DNA from: Candidatus Azobacteroides sp.
GTDB taxonomy: Bacteria; Bacteroidota; Bacteroidia; Bacteroidales; Azobacteroidaceae
Reading direction: 5' to 3'
Assembly: GCA_009783445.1 (NCBI GenBank)
Contig: WRFY01000122.1
Location: 1 to 60,442, forward strand
DNA length: 60,442 nucleotides
Shown: positions 46,117 through 55,686 of the stretch, one piece after another
Position numbering within the stretch: the first letter of the stretch is position 1
Layout of the letters: every line of letters starts with the position of its first letter
Program-made: the position numbers and the translations under genes
The notes under the pieces: generated by a model
Seen by the model: only the letters and a program-made list of their open reading frames with translations
What the model was told of the DNA's origin: nothing
Database searches by the model: none

Positions 46117-47523
46117 ATGGCTGAAAATTTGTCTTATAAGGTAGCGGATATCCGTTTAGCCGATTTTGGAAGAAAAGAAATTGAAATGGCAGAACATGAA
46201 ATGCCCGGTTTGATGGCGCTTCGCGCTCAATACGGCAAAACCAAACCTTTGCAAGGGGCTCGGATTATGGGTTCGTTGCACATGACTATTCAAACGGCGG
46301 TTCTCATCGAAACTTTAACCGAATTAGGCGCTGAGGTACGGTGGGCGAGTTGTAATATTTTTTCTACGCAAGATCATGCTGCAGCGGCTATTGCCGCGCA
46401 AGGTATCCCTGTATTTGCATGGAAAGGCGAAACGTTGGAAGAATATTGGTGGTGTACCGATATGGCATTGCGCTTTCCCAACGGCGAAGGCCCCCATTTG
46501 ATTGTAGACGATGGCGGCGATGCAACTTTGCTGGTTCATTGGGGATATCAAGCGGAAAATGACGCTTCTGTCATTGACAGGCAAGGAGGCAATCACGAAG
46601 AACAGGTTATTTTGGATACGCTCAACCGTATTTTGAAGGAAGACAATACCCGTTGGCATCGAACAGTGGCCCAATTGAAAGGCGTTTCGGAGGAAACGAC
46701 TACCGGCGTTCACCGTTTGTATCAAATGTTGGAAAAGGGCGAGTTGCTGGTTCCGGCCATCAACGTGAACGATTCGGTCACCAAATCTAAATTCGACAAT
46801 TTATATGGATGCCGCGAATCGTTGGCCGACGGAATCAAACGGGCTACCGATGTAATGATTGCCGGAAAAGTAGTGGTAGTATTGGGTTATGGAGACGTGG
46901 GGAAAGGGTGCGCCAAGTCGATGCGCGCTTATGGAGCGCGGGTGTTGGTAACCGAAATCGATCCGATTTGCGCGTTGCAAGCGGCTATGGAAGGTTTCGA
47001 GGTTACTACCATGGAAAAAGCGGTCAAAGAAGGAAATATTTTTGTGACTACAACCGGAAACCGCGATGTGATCACCATTGATCATCTGCGGCAAATGAAA
47101 GATCAGGCGATCGTTTGCAACATCGGCCATTTCGATAATGAAATACAAATAGATAAACTAATTCATTATCGAGGCATTCAACATACGAACATCAAACCGC
47201 AAGTCGATAAATATACTTTCTCGACGGGAAATTCCATTTTCCTATTGGCCGAAGGACGTTTAGTGAATCTGGGATGTGCAACTGGCCATTCATCGTTTGT
47301 AATGAGCAATTCGTTTACCAATCAAACATTGGCGCAAATGGAGTTATGGAAAAATAACTACGAAATCAATGTTTACCGCTTGCCGAAACAGTTAGATGAA
47401 GAAGTGGCTCGACTGCACTTGGCTCATATTGGCGTGGAATTGACCAAACTGACTCCCGAACAAGCGGCCTATATCGGCGTAGCTGTCGAAGGTCCCTACA
47501 AAGCAGAACATTATCGGTATTGA
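46117..47523 (+). CDS. ahcY: Adenosylhomocysteinase
   Basis: 468 aa. It splits S-adenosylhomocysteine into adenosine and homocysteine with bound NAD, closing the methylation cycle. Seen are the substrate motifs near the N-terminus ([16 protein letters not shown]), [21 protein letters not shown], the NAD loop [14 protein letters not shown] and the C-terminal [11 protein letters not shown] that closes the neighbouring NAD site. The length with the extra insert is that of most bacterial enzymes. It is monocistronic; I see no SAH riboswitch in its short leader. Confidence 0.97.
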   Translation: MAENLSYKVADIRLADFGRKEIEMAEHEMPGLMALRAQYGKTKPLQGARIMGSLHMTIQTAVLIETLTELGAEVRWASCNIFSTQDHAAAAIAAQGIPVFAWKGETLEEYWWCTDMALRFPNGEGPHLIVDDGGDATLLVHWGYQAENDASVIDRQGGNHEEQVILDTLNRILKEDNTRWHRTVAQLKGVSEETTTGVHRLYQMLEKGELLVPAINVNDSVTKSKFDNLYGCRESLADGIKRATDVMIAGKVVVVLGYGDVGKGCAKSMRAYGARVLVTEIDPICALQAAMEGFEVTTMEKAVKEGNIFVTTTGNRDVITIDHLRQMKDQAIVCNIGHFDNEIQIDKLIHYRGIQHTNIKPQVDKYTFSTGNSIFLLAEGRLVNLGCATGHSSFVMSNSFTNQTLAQMELWKNNYEINVYRLPKQLDEEVARLHLAHIGVELTKLTPEQAAYIGVAVEGPYKAEHYRY

Positions 47524-47874
47524 AGAGAATGTTGCGTATTTACCCCCATATAAGGTCGTGTTTTTCCGTTTCATGAAGACAGATATGCGGGGTTTTATCA
47601 GGGCAGACACACAGGTTTGCCCTAATGTGTACACATAATTTTCTTATTTTTATGTTTCATGAGATTTTTATGGGTCCACTGGGTGCGAGTTTGTAAATCG
47701 TGCATAGGGGCTAAGGATTACAAATACGCAGTTGCAGAATTGCTGCGGTTTTTACCTCCATCTTAGGTTTTTTTTAGGAGGAGGAAGAAAAGGGTTTCTC
47801 ATTGTTGGTACTTGCCCTTTAGCTTCTCCTTTTTCACTACAAGGATTCTTTCTCACTTCTCCATGTGGGCGGAT
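47524..47874. other. Intergenic region after ahcY
   Basis: A hairpin AGGGCA/TGCCCT (47600-47605 with 47618-47623) lies 77 nt after ahcY and may end it. CCTCC/GGAGG near 47757-47782 is another possible stem. The motif GTGCGA-x-TTTGTAAAT near 47685 recurs near 22531. No intact gene is seen. The methylase remnant follows at 47875. Confidence 0.55.
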
Positions 47875-47961
47875 TTAAGGTATTTTCAGAAATTCTTTGT
47901 AGCGTTCGCGATAGGCGGGCGAATGAAGAACGGCATAAATGTAATCAAAAATGCCCGTTAG
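47875..47961 (-). pseudogene. Remnant: C-terminus of a DNA adenine methyltransferase / type ISP restriction enzyme
   Basis: The minus-strand frame reads GIFDYIYAVLHSPAYRERYK and then EFLKIP before a stop at 47875-47877. The string DYIYAVLHSPxYRExYxEFLKI is a hallmark of the C-terminal part of large N6-adenine DNA methyltransferases and type ISP/IIG restriction-modification proteins, normally followed by DFPRIP. An in-frame stop lies a few codons upstream, just before the YdeI-like gene stop. So about 26 codons of a roughly 1000-codon gene survive. Confidence 0.7.
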
Positions 47962-47976
47962 CACAGTTGCTTTTGG

Positions 47977-48540
47977 TTAATAGTATTTTTCAATTCCACC
48001 ATATCCTGCAATAAGTTTATTTTCTTTGGTTTTACTGATAAAATTGTTTAATCGTTTTTCAAATTCTTCAAGCCGTTCCCTTGCCGCCTCAATGTACGCA
48101 ATTCGAATCCGTTTATATGAATCAGAAAATTGCTGATAGTTTTCCCATATCACTTTATCTTCTTTCAATCTTTCAATTATATCATTTGGAAATATGAAAG
48201 GTTCAGACAGAACATTCTGTATCTTATCCTCAAATTTAGGATGTATCAATTTATTTTCCAATAGCCATTTGAGTCTCTCTTTGTTCGGCTGCGAATAGGG
48301 ACTTTTAGGTTTTCGAGGCGTAAACCGTTGAATTTTATGTTCTTTATCAAGCGATTTTACAGTACTGTCTATCCACCCGAAACAAAGCGCTTCTTCAACA
48401 GCGTCATTGTATAAAATGCTTTTTTTGTTGGAGGATTTATTAGGAAATACAAACCAAATTTCATCAGTGACGTCAAAATTGTCGGTCAGCCACTTTCGCC
48501 AATCTTTTCGATTTTCAAAATATTTTATTATCTTTTCCAT
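47977..48540 (-). CDS. YdeI/OmpD-associated (OmdA) family protein
   Basis: 187 aa with the family pattern: WRKWLTDNFDVTDEIWFVFPNK, NDAVEEALCFGWIDSTVKSLD and RFTPRKPKSPYSQPNKERL, then a helical C-terminus with YIEAARERLEEFEKRL. Members have been tied to bacteriocin and polymyxin tolerance in enterobacteria, but the biochemistry is unknown. It follows a 34-codon ORF by 19 bases and is flanked downstream by the methylase remnant, so this is a site of gene turnover. Confidence 0.85.
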   Translation of the reverse strand: MEKIIKYFENRKDWRKWLTDNFDVTDEIWFVFPNKSSNKKSILYNDAVEEALCFGWIDSTVKSLDKEHKIQRFTPRKPKSPYSQPNKERLKWLLENKLIHPKFEDKIQNVLSEPFIFPNDIIERLKEDKVIWENYQQFSDSYKRIRIAYIEAARERLEEFEKRLNNFISKTKENKLIAGYGGIEKYY

Positions 48541-48559
48541 TGAAATATTTCTTTATTCG

Positions 48560-48664
48560 TTACGGTTTGCGCATAATTGCCTCCCTTGTTCTCGCCATTA
48601 TATATTTGTATTTGCTGTTGAGTTCGAAAATGTATTCTTTTATTTCATTGATTGTATTTGCCAT
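48560..48664 (-). CDS. Small ORF upstream of the YdeI-like gene (34 aa)
   Basis: Begins MANTINEIKEYIFELNSKYK and ends in a basic tail. A -7 box TACCTTTG lies 14 nt before the ATG and the YdeI-like gene follows after 19 bases. The pattern INEIKEYIxxL...REAI is like the N-terminus of DUF1801 proteins, which are sometimes fused to OmdA domains, so this may be a truncated relic or a leader peptide. Weak evidence. Confidence 0.4.
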   Translation of the reverse strand: MANTINEIKEYIFELNSKYKYIMARTREAIMRKP

Positions 48665-48678
48665 CTAATCTTTTCTCA

Positions 48679-48686
48679 CAAAGGTA
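48679..48686 (-). promoter_or_regulatory. Promoter of the small ORF/YdeI-like pair, -7 box TACCTTTG
   Basis: Minus-strand TACCTTTG, 14 nt upstream of the 34-codon ORF. Confidence 0.5.
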
Positions 48687-48811
48687 GCGGTTTTTGTCCA
48701 ATTTACATTTATTTTTGCAAATACTTTAGGTCTATTTGGATAGATGTTTTTACTGTCATTGGGTTATAATTAATTTCCTGAATCAATTTTAAATTTATTT
48801 CAAATTCCGTT

Positions 48812-49393
48812 TCACCACTCTTTCAAATACTGGTAAAGCATTCTCACGGGCAATCCCATTACATTGTAAAACGAACCGCTCAGGCTTTCCACTCCGATAT
48901 AACCAATCCATTCCTGTACTCCATAAGCTCCGGCTTTATCGTAGGGTTGGTATTTTTTCACATAGTAATCGATTTCCGCATCTTCGAGCCAAGCAAATTG
49001 GACGGAAGAAACCGCATAAAAAGTTTTTTGTTGTTCTTGCGTAGTTAGGCAAACGCCCGTGATGACTTCGTGCGTTTTTCCGGACAAGGCGCGAAGCATG
49101 TTTCGCGCTTCCATTTCGTTTGCCGGTTTCCCATAAACTTGACCGTCCAGCCATACAATGGTGTCGGCAGTAATCAAAAGCGTATTTTCATTCATAAATT
49201 TTTTGTAAGCTAAAGCTTTCGATCGAGCGATATAAACCGGAATTTCTTCTTTCTGCAAAGCGGCGGGATAGGTTTCTTCGATATCGGGCAGAACTTTCAA
49301 TTCGTAATGGATGTCCAATCCCAATAACAGCTCTCGGCGTCTTGGAGAATGAGAGCCTAACACAATCGTATATTTCGAAATATTATCTAACAT
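48812..49393 (-). CDS. maf: Maf-like nucleoside triphosphate pyrophosphatase
   Basis: 193 aa. Hydrolyses dTTP, UTP or modified nucleotides to monophosphates. Motifs: LGSHSPRRRELLLGL at the N-terminus, the catalytic Asp in ITADTIVWLDG, and the KPYDKAGAYGVQEW-type block (QPYDKAGAYGVQEW). The GYIGVES segment fits the YhdE branch acting on dTTP/UTP. It follows the phosphatase gene by 18 bases on the same strand. Confidence 0.94.
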   Translation of the reverse strand: MLDNISKYTIVLGSHSPRRRELLLGLDIHYELKVLPDIEETYPAALQKEEIPVYIARSKALAYKKFMNENTLLITADTIVWLDGQVYGKPANEMEARNMLRALSGKTHEVITGVCLTTQEQQKTFYAVSSVQFAWLEDAEIDYYVKKYQPYDKAGAYGVQEWIGYIGVESLSGSFYNVMGLPVRMLYQYLKEW

Positions 49394-49411
49394 GGAGTCT
49401 CTTGTTGTAAT

Positions 49412-49933
49412 TTACCATCCGAAAGCGTCCGATTTCATCCATTTGTCCTGCGCTTTCAAAACTTGTTCAATCAAATCTCTCCCGACTCCCTGTCCGCCGT
49501 TTTTATGGGAAATGTACTTAGCAATCGCTTTGATTTCTGGAGCGGCATCGGCAGGACATGCCGGCAAGCCCACCCTTTTCATAATTTCGTAATCTGGAAT
49601 GTCGTCTCCCACATAGCAAATTTCTTCCGGCAAGAGGCCTGTTTTTTGCAGGAAATCGTTAAACTCATCCATTTTGTATTTCGCCTTCAGATACACATGC
49701 TGAAACCCAAGACTTTCGAAACGCTTGCGTACCGCTTGCGCATCTCCTCCCGTAATAATCCCCAGCTGAAATCCTTGTTTTACAGCCAACTGCATGGCAT
49801 ATCCGTCCTTTGTGTTGATGACGCGCATGGGTTCGCCGCTGGGATGCAAAGGGATAGAATCGGGTGAAAGCACTCCGTCTACATCGAAAACAAAACCTTT
49901 TATTTTTCTTAAATCATAATTAATGTTGCTCAT
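49412..49933 (-). CDS. kdsC: HAD hydrolase, 3-deoxy-manno-octulosonate-8-phosphatase family
   Basis: 173 aa without a cap domain, the KdsC/YrbI size. Motif I is FVFDVDGVLSPD, motif II is ITGGDAQAVRKR, and motif III/IV is YVGDDIPDYEIM. KdsC makes free KDO for lipopolysaccharide. The tetrameric no-cap form and length fit, though some relatives act on N-acylneuraminate 9-phosphate. Between pdxY and maf. Confidence 0.88.
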   Translation of the reverse strand: MSNINYDLRKIKGFVFDVDGVLSPDSIPLHPSGEPMRVINTKDGYAMQLAVKQGFQLGIITGGDAQAVRKRFESLGFQHVYLKAKYKMDEFNDFLQKTGLLPEEICYVGDDIPDYEIMKRVGLPACPADAAPEIKAIAKYISHKNGGQGVGRDLIEQVLKAQDKWMKSDAFGW

Positions 49934-49940
49934 AAATACT

Positions 49941-50792
49941 TCAGATCAATCTCAAATCCTTCAATAATTCGGGAAGCGTTTGTTCGAAATTGACTCCGAA
50001 ACGGACATCCGTTCCGGCTGCGGCGGTTTTTTGGATGGACGAAGCTGTAAAACGGACGGCGATTGCAGCCGATTCGTTCAATGAGAAATCATTCAAAATG
50101 GCCGATAATAAAGCGGAACCAAAAACATCGCCCGTTCCATGGTAATAACCCGGAATTCGTTTTTCAAAAGTATAAGCAATCTCATTTTGGATCGCGTCGT
50201 AAGTAGCGGCGCCTAATTGGTCCTCATCGAAAAAGACTCCCGTCAAAACAACTTTTTTAGGACCTAAATCGCTTAATTTTTTCAAGATATCTGTGATGTA
50301 GATTTCCGTATAAGGTCCTGGATTGTATTTTTCGCCGATCAGCAACGCCGCTTCGGTCAGATTCGGTACAATGATATCGGCTCTTTCGCATAATTTCCGC
50401 ATTCCAACAGCAAATTCAGGAGAAAATATCTTGTACAACGCTCCGTTGTCAGCCATGACAGGATCGACCAAAATAGTATTATTATCGGCTTTAAATTCAT
50501 CGAAAAAACAGTTAACCAAATCCAATTGCTCGAACGAACCCAAAAATCCAGTATAAATAGCATCGAATGAAATACCCAACGATTTCCAATGCGCTGTAAT
50601 AGCGGCCATATCTTCCGTTAAATCGCGATAGGTGAAACCGGAAAACCCTCCCGTATGCGTAGACAGTACGGCTGTTGGAAGAACCGTTGTTTCGATACCT
50701 GCTGCCGAGAGGATTGGCAGTGCGACGGTTAAGGAACATTTGCCGAATCCCGATATATCGTGGATGGCGGCCACCCTTTTTAATCTTTTCAT
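49941..50792 (-). CDS. pdxY: Pyridoxal/pyridoxamine kinase
   Basis: 283 aa from the ATG at 50792 (MKRLKRVAAIHDISGFGKCS). Phosphorylates vitamin B6 aldehyde or amine. It is a ribokinase-fold kinase with AIHDISGFGKCSLT, LSTHTGGFSG, the DPVMADNG loop and GTGDVFGSALLSA holding the catalytic Asp. This group is common in Firmicutes and Bacteroidota as PdxK/ThiD-like pyridoxamine kinase, so the gene name could equally be pdxK. First gene of pdxY-kdsC-maf. Confidence 0.9.
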   Translation of the reverse strand: MKRLKRVAAIHDISGFGKCSLTVALPILSAAGIETTVLPTAVLSTHTGGFSGFTYRDLTEDMAAITAHWKSLGISFDAIYTGFLGSFEQLDLVNCFFDEFKADNNTILVDPVMADNGALYKIFSPEFAVGMRKLCERADIIVPNLTEAALLIGEKYNPGPYTEIYITDILKKLSDLGPKKVVLTGVFFDEDQLGAATYDAIQNEIAYTFEKRIPGYYHGTGDVFGSALLSAILNDFSLNESAAIAVRFTASSIQKTAAAGTDVRFGVNFEQTLPELLKDLRLI

Positions 50793-50820
50793 ATACACAA
50801 TGTTTTTTAAATATAGGGTG

Positions 50821-50828
50821 CAAAGATA
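50821..50828 (-). promoter_or_regulatory. pdxY-kdsC-maf promoter, -7 box TATCTTTG
   Basis: Minus-strand TATCTTTG, 28 nt upstream of the ATG at 50792; supports that start. Confidence 0.6.
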
Positions 50829-51148
50829 AAAAACAAATTGTCAAGCAACTGCAAAAAAAGTACTATTTTATGCTCTCACTCGCCTTTTTTAGAGGAAAAG
50901 AAGGTGGATAACGGATAATGCGAATTTCTACGTCTTTCTAATTTTTTTACTATACTGATTTTATCAGATGTTATTCTCCAAACTTTTTTGCATCGGAATA
51001 GGCTTTAACGTGCAAAATGCTCTATTTACTTCTTAGGATTTATACGAATCAAAATTCGTTTGTATTTCTTTTATCTTTTATCTACCTTTGGTTCATCAAA
51101 AATTTATAGGCGGGTGAGAAACAGGAATAAACAAATAAGATAGAATTT
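50829..51148. other. Divergent intergenic region before the membrane cassette
   Basis: About 320 bases, AT-rich, with no gene seen. It holds the consensus promoter at 51059-51090. Confidence 0.6.
51059..51090 (+). promoter_or_regulatory. Promoter of the membrane cassette, TTTG-N20-TACCTTTG
   Basis: TTTG (51059-51062), a 20-nt spacer and TACCTTTG (51083-51090) match the full Bacteroidota consensus, 58 nt upstream of the first cassette gene. Confidence 0.7.
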
Positions 51149-52564
51149 ATGATAAAACAAGAAATCACAAAACTGCTCGAACGTACCGAAAGGGAAAAAA
51201 TAATTTCGTTTGTTGCAGAATATGCAGAAGAAGACAAATTTTTTTATGAGAAATTAAAAAAAACTTTATTGACTGACAATGACGATGAAGACAATGAAAA
51301 TGAGGGCGATGGCGATGATGAAGAAATTCCGGATATAGATTATTACAAGGAGATCGCAGAGAATTGTTTTAGTTTCGGATGGAGAAGAGGGAGAGGGGAT
51401 TACGATTTTAACGAAGCCGCTTATGAAGCTTCAGAAAAATTAGATAAGATGCTGGACGATGCTGTTTTTTGTGCAAAACAGGGAGAATATGCAGAAGCCG
51501 CTGCCACAGCTATGGGCGTAGTCGAAATCATCCCAGAAAAATATGAAGAGGTAGATGATTCCAACGGCGTACTTGTCGATAGTTTCGATGCGGCTATCGA
51601 ATTGTTGTGCAACATCGTAAAAAATGCAAGGGTAAGTAATGCCTTAAAAAAAGGGATTTACGACTGGTGTAAAGAGGAAACAAATCAGCCGGCTTATAGA
51701 GAGTATGGATTTGACAAAATAAATATTCTCTATGCCGTTTGTTGTGAACAAAATACCAACACAGAAGAAGTGCTTGCCGACATGGATCGGAAAATAGAAA
51801 AAGCGCTGAATAGACATCGCAAAGGCGAGGCCGTAGTGCAGAAGATACGCTTTATGCAATCGAGGAATCTGGACGTGCAAGACCTTATTCAAAAACATAT
51901 CGAATTGAATGATGTGCGTAAAATCCGGTTCAATCAACTATTAGACGATAAAGCATACGATGAAGCGCTGCGCTTAGCCGAGCGAGGAATCGAAATTGCG
52001 AAAGAGCAGGATCAGGAAGGAATGGTATTCGATTGGCAAAAAGCAATATTTGATATTTACCTCTTGCAGGGAGATACTGCTAACTTGTTGCCAATGGCAG
52101 AATATTTATTTCTGAAAGCCGGCTATAGTTCCAATAAGAACGAATTTTATGACGTTCTGAAAAAATATACGCCTGCCGACCATTGGCCAGACACGATGGA
52201 ACGGTTGCTTGCAGTAGAAGAGGCAAATGGAGCGAATTCTTCTTTCGCTGGCCGCATTCTGCAAGAATATCAAATGTGGCCGAGACTTTTTGCTTATTGC
52301 CAGAAAAGTGGTATTGCCGCAATCGAGCGGTACGAAGAAGACCTGAAGCCTTATTTTGAGAAAGAGATATTGGAACAATACAAAAACTACGCCGAACAGC
52401 GAGCCCTGATAACCAACCAGAACGCCTATCAGGAGGTAGCCCGCATTTTGAAACGGATGAGGACATTCGCTGAGGGAAATCAACAGGTAGATCAATTGCT
52501 GGAAAAATACCGCTCCACTTACAAACGCCGGAAAAATATGATGGTCGCATTGAGTCAGGTGTGA
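51149..52564 (+). CDS. Alpha-helical repeat protein with acidic segment, unknown function
   Basis: 471 aa, soluble, no signal peptide. Residues 1-42 form charged helices, 43-66 are almost all Asp, Glu, Asn and Gly, and the rest is helical with a TPR-like pattern (for example DDKAYDEALRLAERGIEIAKEQ near 270). The body resembles the helical region that follows the zinc finger in SWIM-type proteins, but no SWIM cysteines are present. The resemblance is from memory. It has a consensus promoter and precedes the zinc-ribbon gene by 226 bases. Likely a cytoplasmic scaffold or adaptor. Confidence 0.7.
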   Translation: MIKQEITKLLERTEREKIISFVAEYAEEDKFFYEKLKKTLLTDNDDEDNENEGDGDDEEIPDIDYYKEIAENCFSFGWRRGRGDYDFNEAAYEASEKLDKMLDDAVFCAKQGEYAEAAATAMGVVEIIPEKYEEVDDSNGVLVDSFDAAIELLCNIVKNARVSNALKKGIYDWCKEETNQPAYREYGFDKINILYAVCCEQNTNTEEVLADMDRKIEKALNRHRKGEAVVQKIRFMQSRNLDVQDLIQKHIELNDVRKIRFNQLLDDKAYDEALRLAERGIEIAKEQDQEGMVFDWQKAIFDIYLLQGDTANLLPMAEYLFLKAGYSSNKNEFYDVLKKYTPADHWPDTMERLLAVEEANGANSSFAGRILQEYQMWPRLFAYCQKSGIAAIERYEEDLKPYFEKEILEQYKNYAEQRALITNQNAYQEVARILKRMRTFAEGNQQVDQLLEKYRSTYKRRKNMMVALSQV

Positions 52565-52790
52565 GTTGGAAATTGTTCGATTTGCTAATGATGCGAATCA
52601 AGAAAATAGGGTGTAGCTTTTAAATGAGATACGGTCGTTTCAAAGGGTTGAAAGAACAGATTATCTGTTGTTCTACTCTTTGATTTCGAATCAACAAAGA
52701 AATATCCTCTTTCAGAGTAAGAGGAGAGCATCTCATAGGAAGCGTTAAACACATTTACATAATTATAAAAATCAAAGATAAATATAAACA

Positions 52791-54053
52791 ATGGCGTCCG
52801 AAATTAAAGCAATAAAATGTCCTCAATGCGGCAGTACGCAGCAAACGGAAATACGCCGCAACTATTTTCGCTGTAATAGTTGCAGAACAGAATATTTTGT
52901 TAATAATGAGAATGATATTACTATAACACACAAGTATGATATTCCAAATAATACGCCGCAATTAAAAAAAACAGGAATAACCATTGCAATTGTTGCCGGA
53001 AGTATTATTTTCTTAAGCATTCTGTCTTCCCTACTCTTTAGCCACGAAAGCAAGAGCAATATTACAGCCAACAAGGAAAAAACATTTAAATGGGATTACG
53101 ATACAAGAAGTTTCGGTTTTGAATCCATCAATAAGCAATCTATTTTTGTGGCTGTGGGAACAGCACAGACTAATGATCGTGCCTCTGATACCAAAAATCT
53201 TTTAGCCGGATTTTACGATGCTATCAGCGGAAAAGAGATAAAAAAACAGGAATTAACTATTTCGGTGAAACGGAACGACGACCGAAATGTCGAATTCAGA
53301 CGGTTTGAAAATGGCGATTGCTATTGTATCTTTAACAAAAAGAAACTGTTGAAAGTTGATCGGCAATACATCAACATAGAAGAGGCGCCGTTCAATGCGT
53401 ATAAAGAAATACAGGAATTGGATGCAGGCATTGCTCAAATTGAATTTCTATATAAAGACTATGGCGACGGGTTCAAGATATTGACCAACGAAGGGAAATT
53501 TATCGACTATTATCCCATTATCCAAAAAGCATTCTCTGCAAAAGAAATTTCTGACTTCAGGGATAAAGCTTCCACTCTTCCTTACAATGCTACGGTTAAA
53601 ACGGCTTTTAAATTTTCAGGAGGAACTCCTGATAAGATACAGTTGATAAAATATAAATATAAAGGCGCAGTAGGCTATCCTAAAAACACGCCATGGTTTG
53701 ACAGGACAGATGATGGAAAGATTTTCATAAGAGGGCAGGGAGAAAGATTTGTTTCCTATGCAGATTTTATGCCAGGACGTCTTTATTTCAATAGTACGGT
53801 TTTGGCCTATAACGAACAGCAAGTGGTTATTTCCTTCCGTTCTTCTCCGGCCGAAGACGCGCCGCTTTTCATTCAAGCGCTTGATGCCAATACGGCTCAA
53901 ATTTTGTGGACAACGCCTGTTAATGACAAGATTTATGTATACGATGATAGTTTTATTACCAATTCAGGTTATTTTATTAGAGGAAATATATATAATTTAT
54001 TTATTGATAAAAACGGAAAAATAATCAATAGATTCAATCCCAGAAATTTATAG
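52791..54053 (+). CDS. Zinc-ribbon membrane protein with beta-rich outer domain
   Basis: 420 aa. An N-terminal zinc ribbon (Cys10, Cys13, Cys28, Cys31; CPQCGSTQQTE then RCNSCRTEYF) is followed by one transmembrane helix (about 61-83). A 330-residue extracytoplasmic beta-rich part has repeats such as ALDANTAQILWTTPVND, reminiscent of PQQ/beta-propeller blades. The architecture cytoplasmic zinc ribbon-TM-sensor recalls Bacillus YdjG-type proteins found with SPFH partners, and here an SPFH gene follows 37 bases later. A role in sensing envelope state is inferred. Confidence 0.75.
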   Translation: MASEIKAIKCPQCGSTQQTEIRRNYFRCNSCRTEYFVNNENDITITHKYDIPNNTPQLKKTGITIAIVAGSIIFLSILSSLLFSHESKSNITANKEKTFKWDYDTRSFGFESINKQSIFVAVGTAQTNDRASDTKNLLAGFYDAISGKEIKKQELTISVKRNDDRNVEFRRFENGDCYCIFNKKKLLKVDRQYINIEEAPFNAYKEIQELDAGIAQIEFLYKDYGDGFKILTNEGKFIDYYPIIQKAFSAKEISDFRDKASTLPYNATVKTAFKFSGGTPDKIQLIKYKYKGAVGYPKNTPWFDRTDDGKIFIRGQGERFVSYADFMPGRLYFNSTVLAYNEQQVVISFRSSPAEDAPLFIQALDANTAQILWTTPVNDKIYVYDDSFITNSGYFIRGNIYNLFIDKNGKIINRFNPRNL

Positions 54054-54090
54054 AATTATGAATCATTTTAAATCCTAAAAACTTTGGAAT

Positions 54091-55095
54091 ATGGGACTTT
54101 TTAACAAATTTTTTTCGGCACAACTCTCTTCTGTTATTCAATGGGAAAATCAAGACCTCAATCTTTTATGGTACCGCTTTCCATCGCAGAAGAATGAAAT
54201 TAAAAACGCATCAAAATTGATCGTAGCGCCCGGTCAGGGTTGTATATTGGCGTATGAAGGGAAAATATCCGACCATATTGAAGAAGAAGGAATTTTTAAT
54301 CTTAAAACAGATAATTGTCCTTTTATTACGAATTTGCTCAGGTTTCGTCAAAATTTTGAAAGCGAGCATAAACTCTTTATCTATTTCTATCGCAAAGCCG
54401 AGATATTGAATCAGGGGTGGGGAACTGCTTCGCCAATTAAATACGTAGATGCCGTTTATAATATTCCTGTTGAAATGGGCGCAAACGGAAATTTTTCCTA
54501 TCGCATTAGCGATGTTAATTTCTTTTTCGCCAACATTGTGGGAAGCAAGTCCTCTTTCACAACATTCGACATGCAACAGGTTATCGTTAACCGCTTGCCG
54601 CAAATTATTTCATCCTATTTGGGAACTCAAAAATTTTCGTTTCAGAAAATTGATGCCAAACTCGACGCCATTGCTGCCGAAATAAAAGAAAAGGCCAACA
54701 CGGAATTTACGCAATTAGGTCTTCAATTATCCGATTTCAAGATTACAGGAACTCAATTTGACGAAAAAACAACGGAAAGAATCGGCAAAGTGGCCGACAT
54801 TACTGCCGATGTCATCGCAGCACAACAGGCAGGTTTGGACTATGCAGATATGCAAAAGTTGCAGGCCTTACGCGATGCAGCCCGTAACGAAGGCGGTTTA
54901 GCGGGCGCAGGCGTTCAATTGGGCGTGGGTATGGAGTTGGGGAAAAAATTCAACAAAAAGAAAGAGGAAATAATTGAATCGAACAATGAAGATGTCGTAC
55001 AAAAGTTGCAAAAACTGAAATTGTTGCTTGACCAACAAATCATCACTCAAGAGGAATTTGATGCAAAGAAAAAGGAATTATTGTCTAACTTATAA
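54091..55095 (+). CDS. SPFH-domain protein with C-terminal SHOCT-like motif (YdjI-like)
   Basis: 334 aa. It begins MGLFNKFFSAQLSSVIQWEN, the typical start of the YdjI-type ('virion core protein') SPFH family. A band-7-like beta domain and a long helix with ADITADVIAAQQAGLDYADMQ follow, then a Gly-rich patch (about 268-285). A SHOCT motif KLQKLKLLLDQQIITQEEFDAKK closes it. SPFH proteins form ring-like membrane scaffolds and SHOCT motifs are oligomerisation modules. There is no N-terminal TM helix, so it probably attaches through lipids or through the zinc-ribbon partner encoded upstream. Confidence 0.85.
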   Translation: MGLFNKFFSAQLSSVIQWENQDLNLLWYRFPSQKNEIKNASKLIVAPGQGCILAYEGKISDHIEEEGIFNLKTDNCPFITNLLRFRQNFESEHKLFIYFYRKAEILNQGWGTASPIKYVDAVYNIPVEMGANGNFSYRISDVNFFFANIVGSKSSFTTFDMQQVIVNRLPQIISSYLGTQKFSFQKIDAKLDAIAAEIKEKANTEFTQLGLQLSDFKITGTQFDEKTTERIGKVADITADVIAAQQAGLDYADMQKLQALRDAARNEGGLAGAGVQLGVGMELGKKFNKKKEEIIESNNEDVVQKLQKLKLLLDQQIITQEEFDAKKKELLSNL

Positions 55096-55106
55096 TCATT
55101 TACATC

Positions 55107-55358
55107 ATGAAATATTTCACAGGAACGATCGTTATATTGGTTATCTTAGCCATTGTTAGCTATTTTGTACTGTTACTTTGGGGCATTAACCTTATCAGTG
55201 CTGAACACTTCACAAAATCGCTTATCACATTCGGTATTCTGGTTGTTGTGTCGTTTATTCTCACAATAATCATTCCGTTTTTTTTCAAAAACAACGAGAA
55301 AGGATACGATATGAGCAGAGGAAATGTAGCGCACCCCAAAAATGAAAACGCCGAATGA
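55107..55358 (+). CDS. Small two-TM membrane protein
   Basis: 83 aa with two transmembrane helices (about 5-27 and 39-61) and a polar C-terminal tail with DMSRGNVAHPKNENAE. It begins 11 bases after the SPFH gene, so cotranslation is likely. I do not recognise the family. It could anchor or be held by the SPFH scaffold. Confidence 0.7.
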   Translation: MKYFTGTIVILVILAIVSYFVLLLWGINLISAEHFTKSLITFGILVVVSFILTIIIPFFFKNNEKGYDMSRGNVAHPKNENAE

Positions 55359-55544
55359 ATAGTTTGTAGCCAAGAGAAGCGTCGCTTCGTGAACCGTTTA
55401 GCGGGAATTTGGGAGTGATGTAAAGAGTATGTTATTGATTTTACACAAATCCTTTAGTTCCTTCAAATGATTATACAATTTTAAGTCCAAGATTCATCGA
55501 CTTCCAAACTGTCGTAACGACTTTGCTTGGGTCTTATTGGATGA

Positions 55545-55661
55545 ACTGAATGTCAAGCGTAATCACTCCGTGCGCGGTCGCCGATCAATTGACGCCCGCA
55601 GTCTTTGCAGAAATAATTTTGCTGACGGAACGATTTTTTGCCGTTTTTCTTTATATTTGCA
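55545..55661 (+). repeat. Promoter-bearing dispersed repeat, copy B
   Basis: Second copy of the element at 26391-26508 with the same 18-bp core and 3' end. Its -7 box TATATTTG (55652-55659) lies 27 nt upstream of the SIMPL gene ATG at 55687, so this copy supplies that gene's promoter. Confidence 0.7.
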
Positions 55662-55686
55662 TAATACTAATAAATCCAACAAGGAA

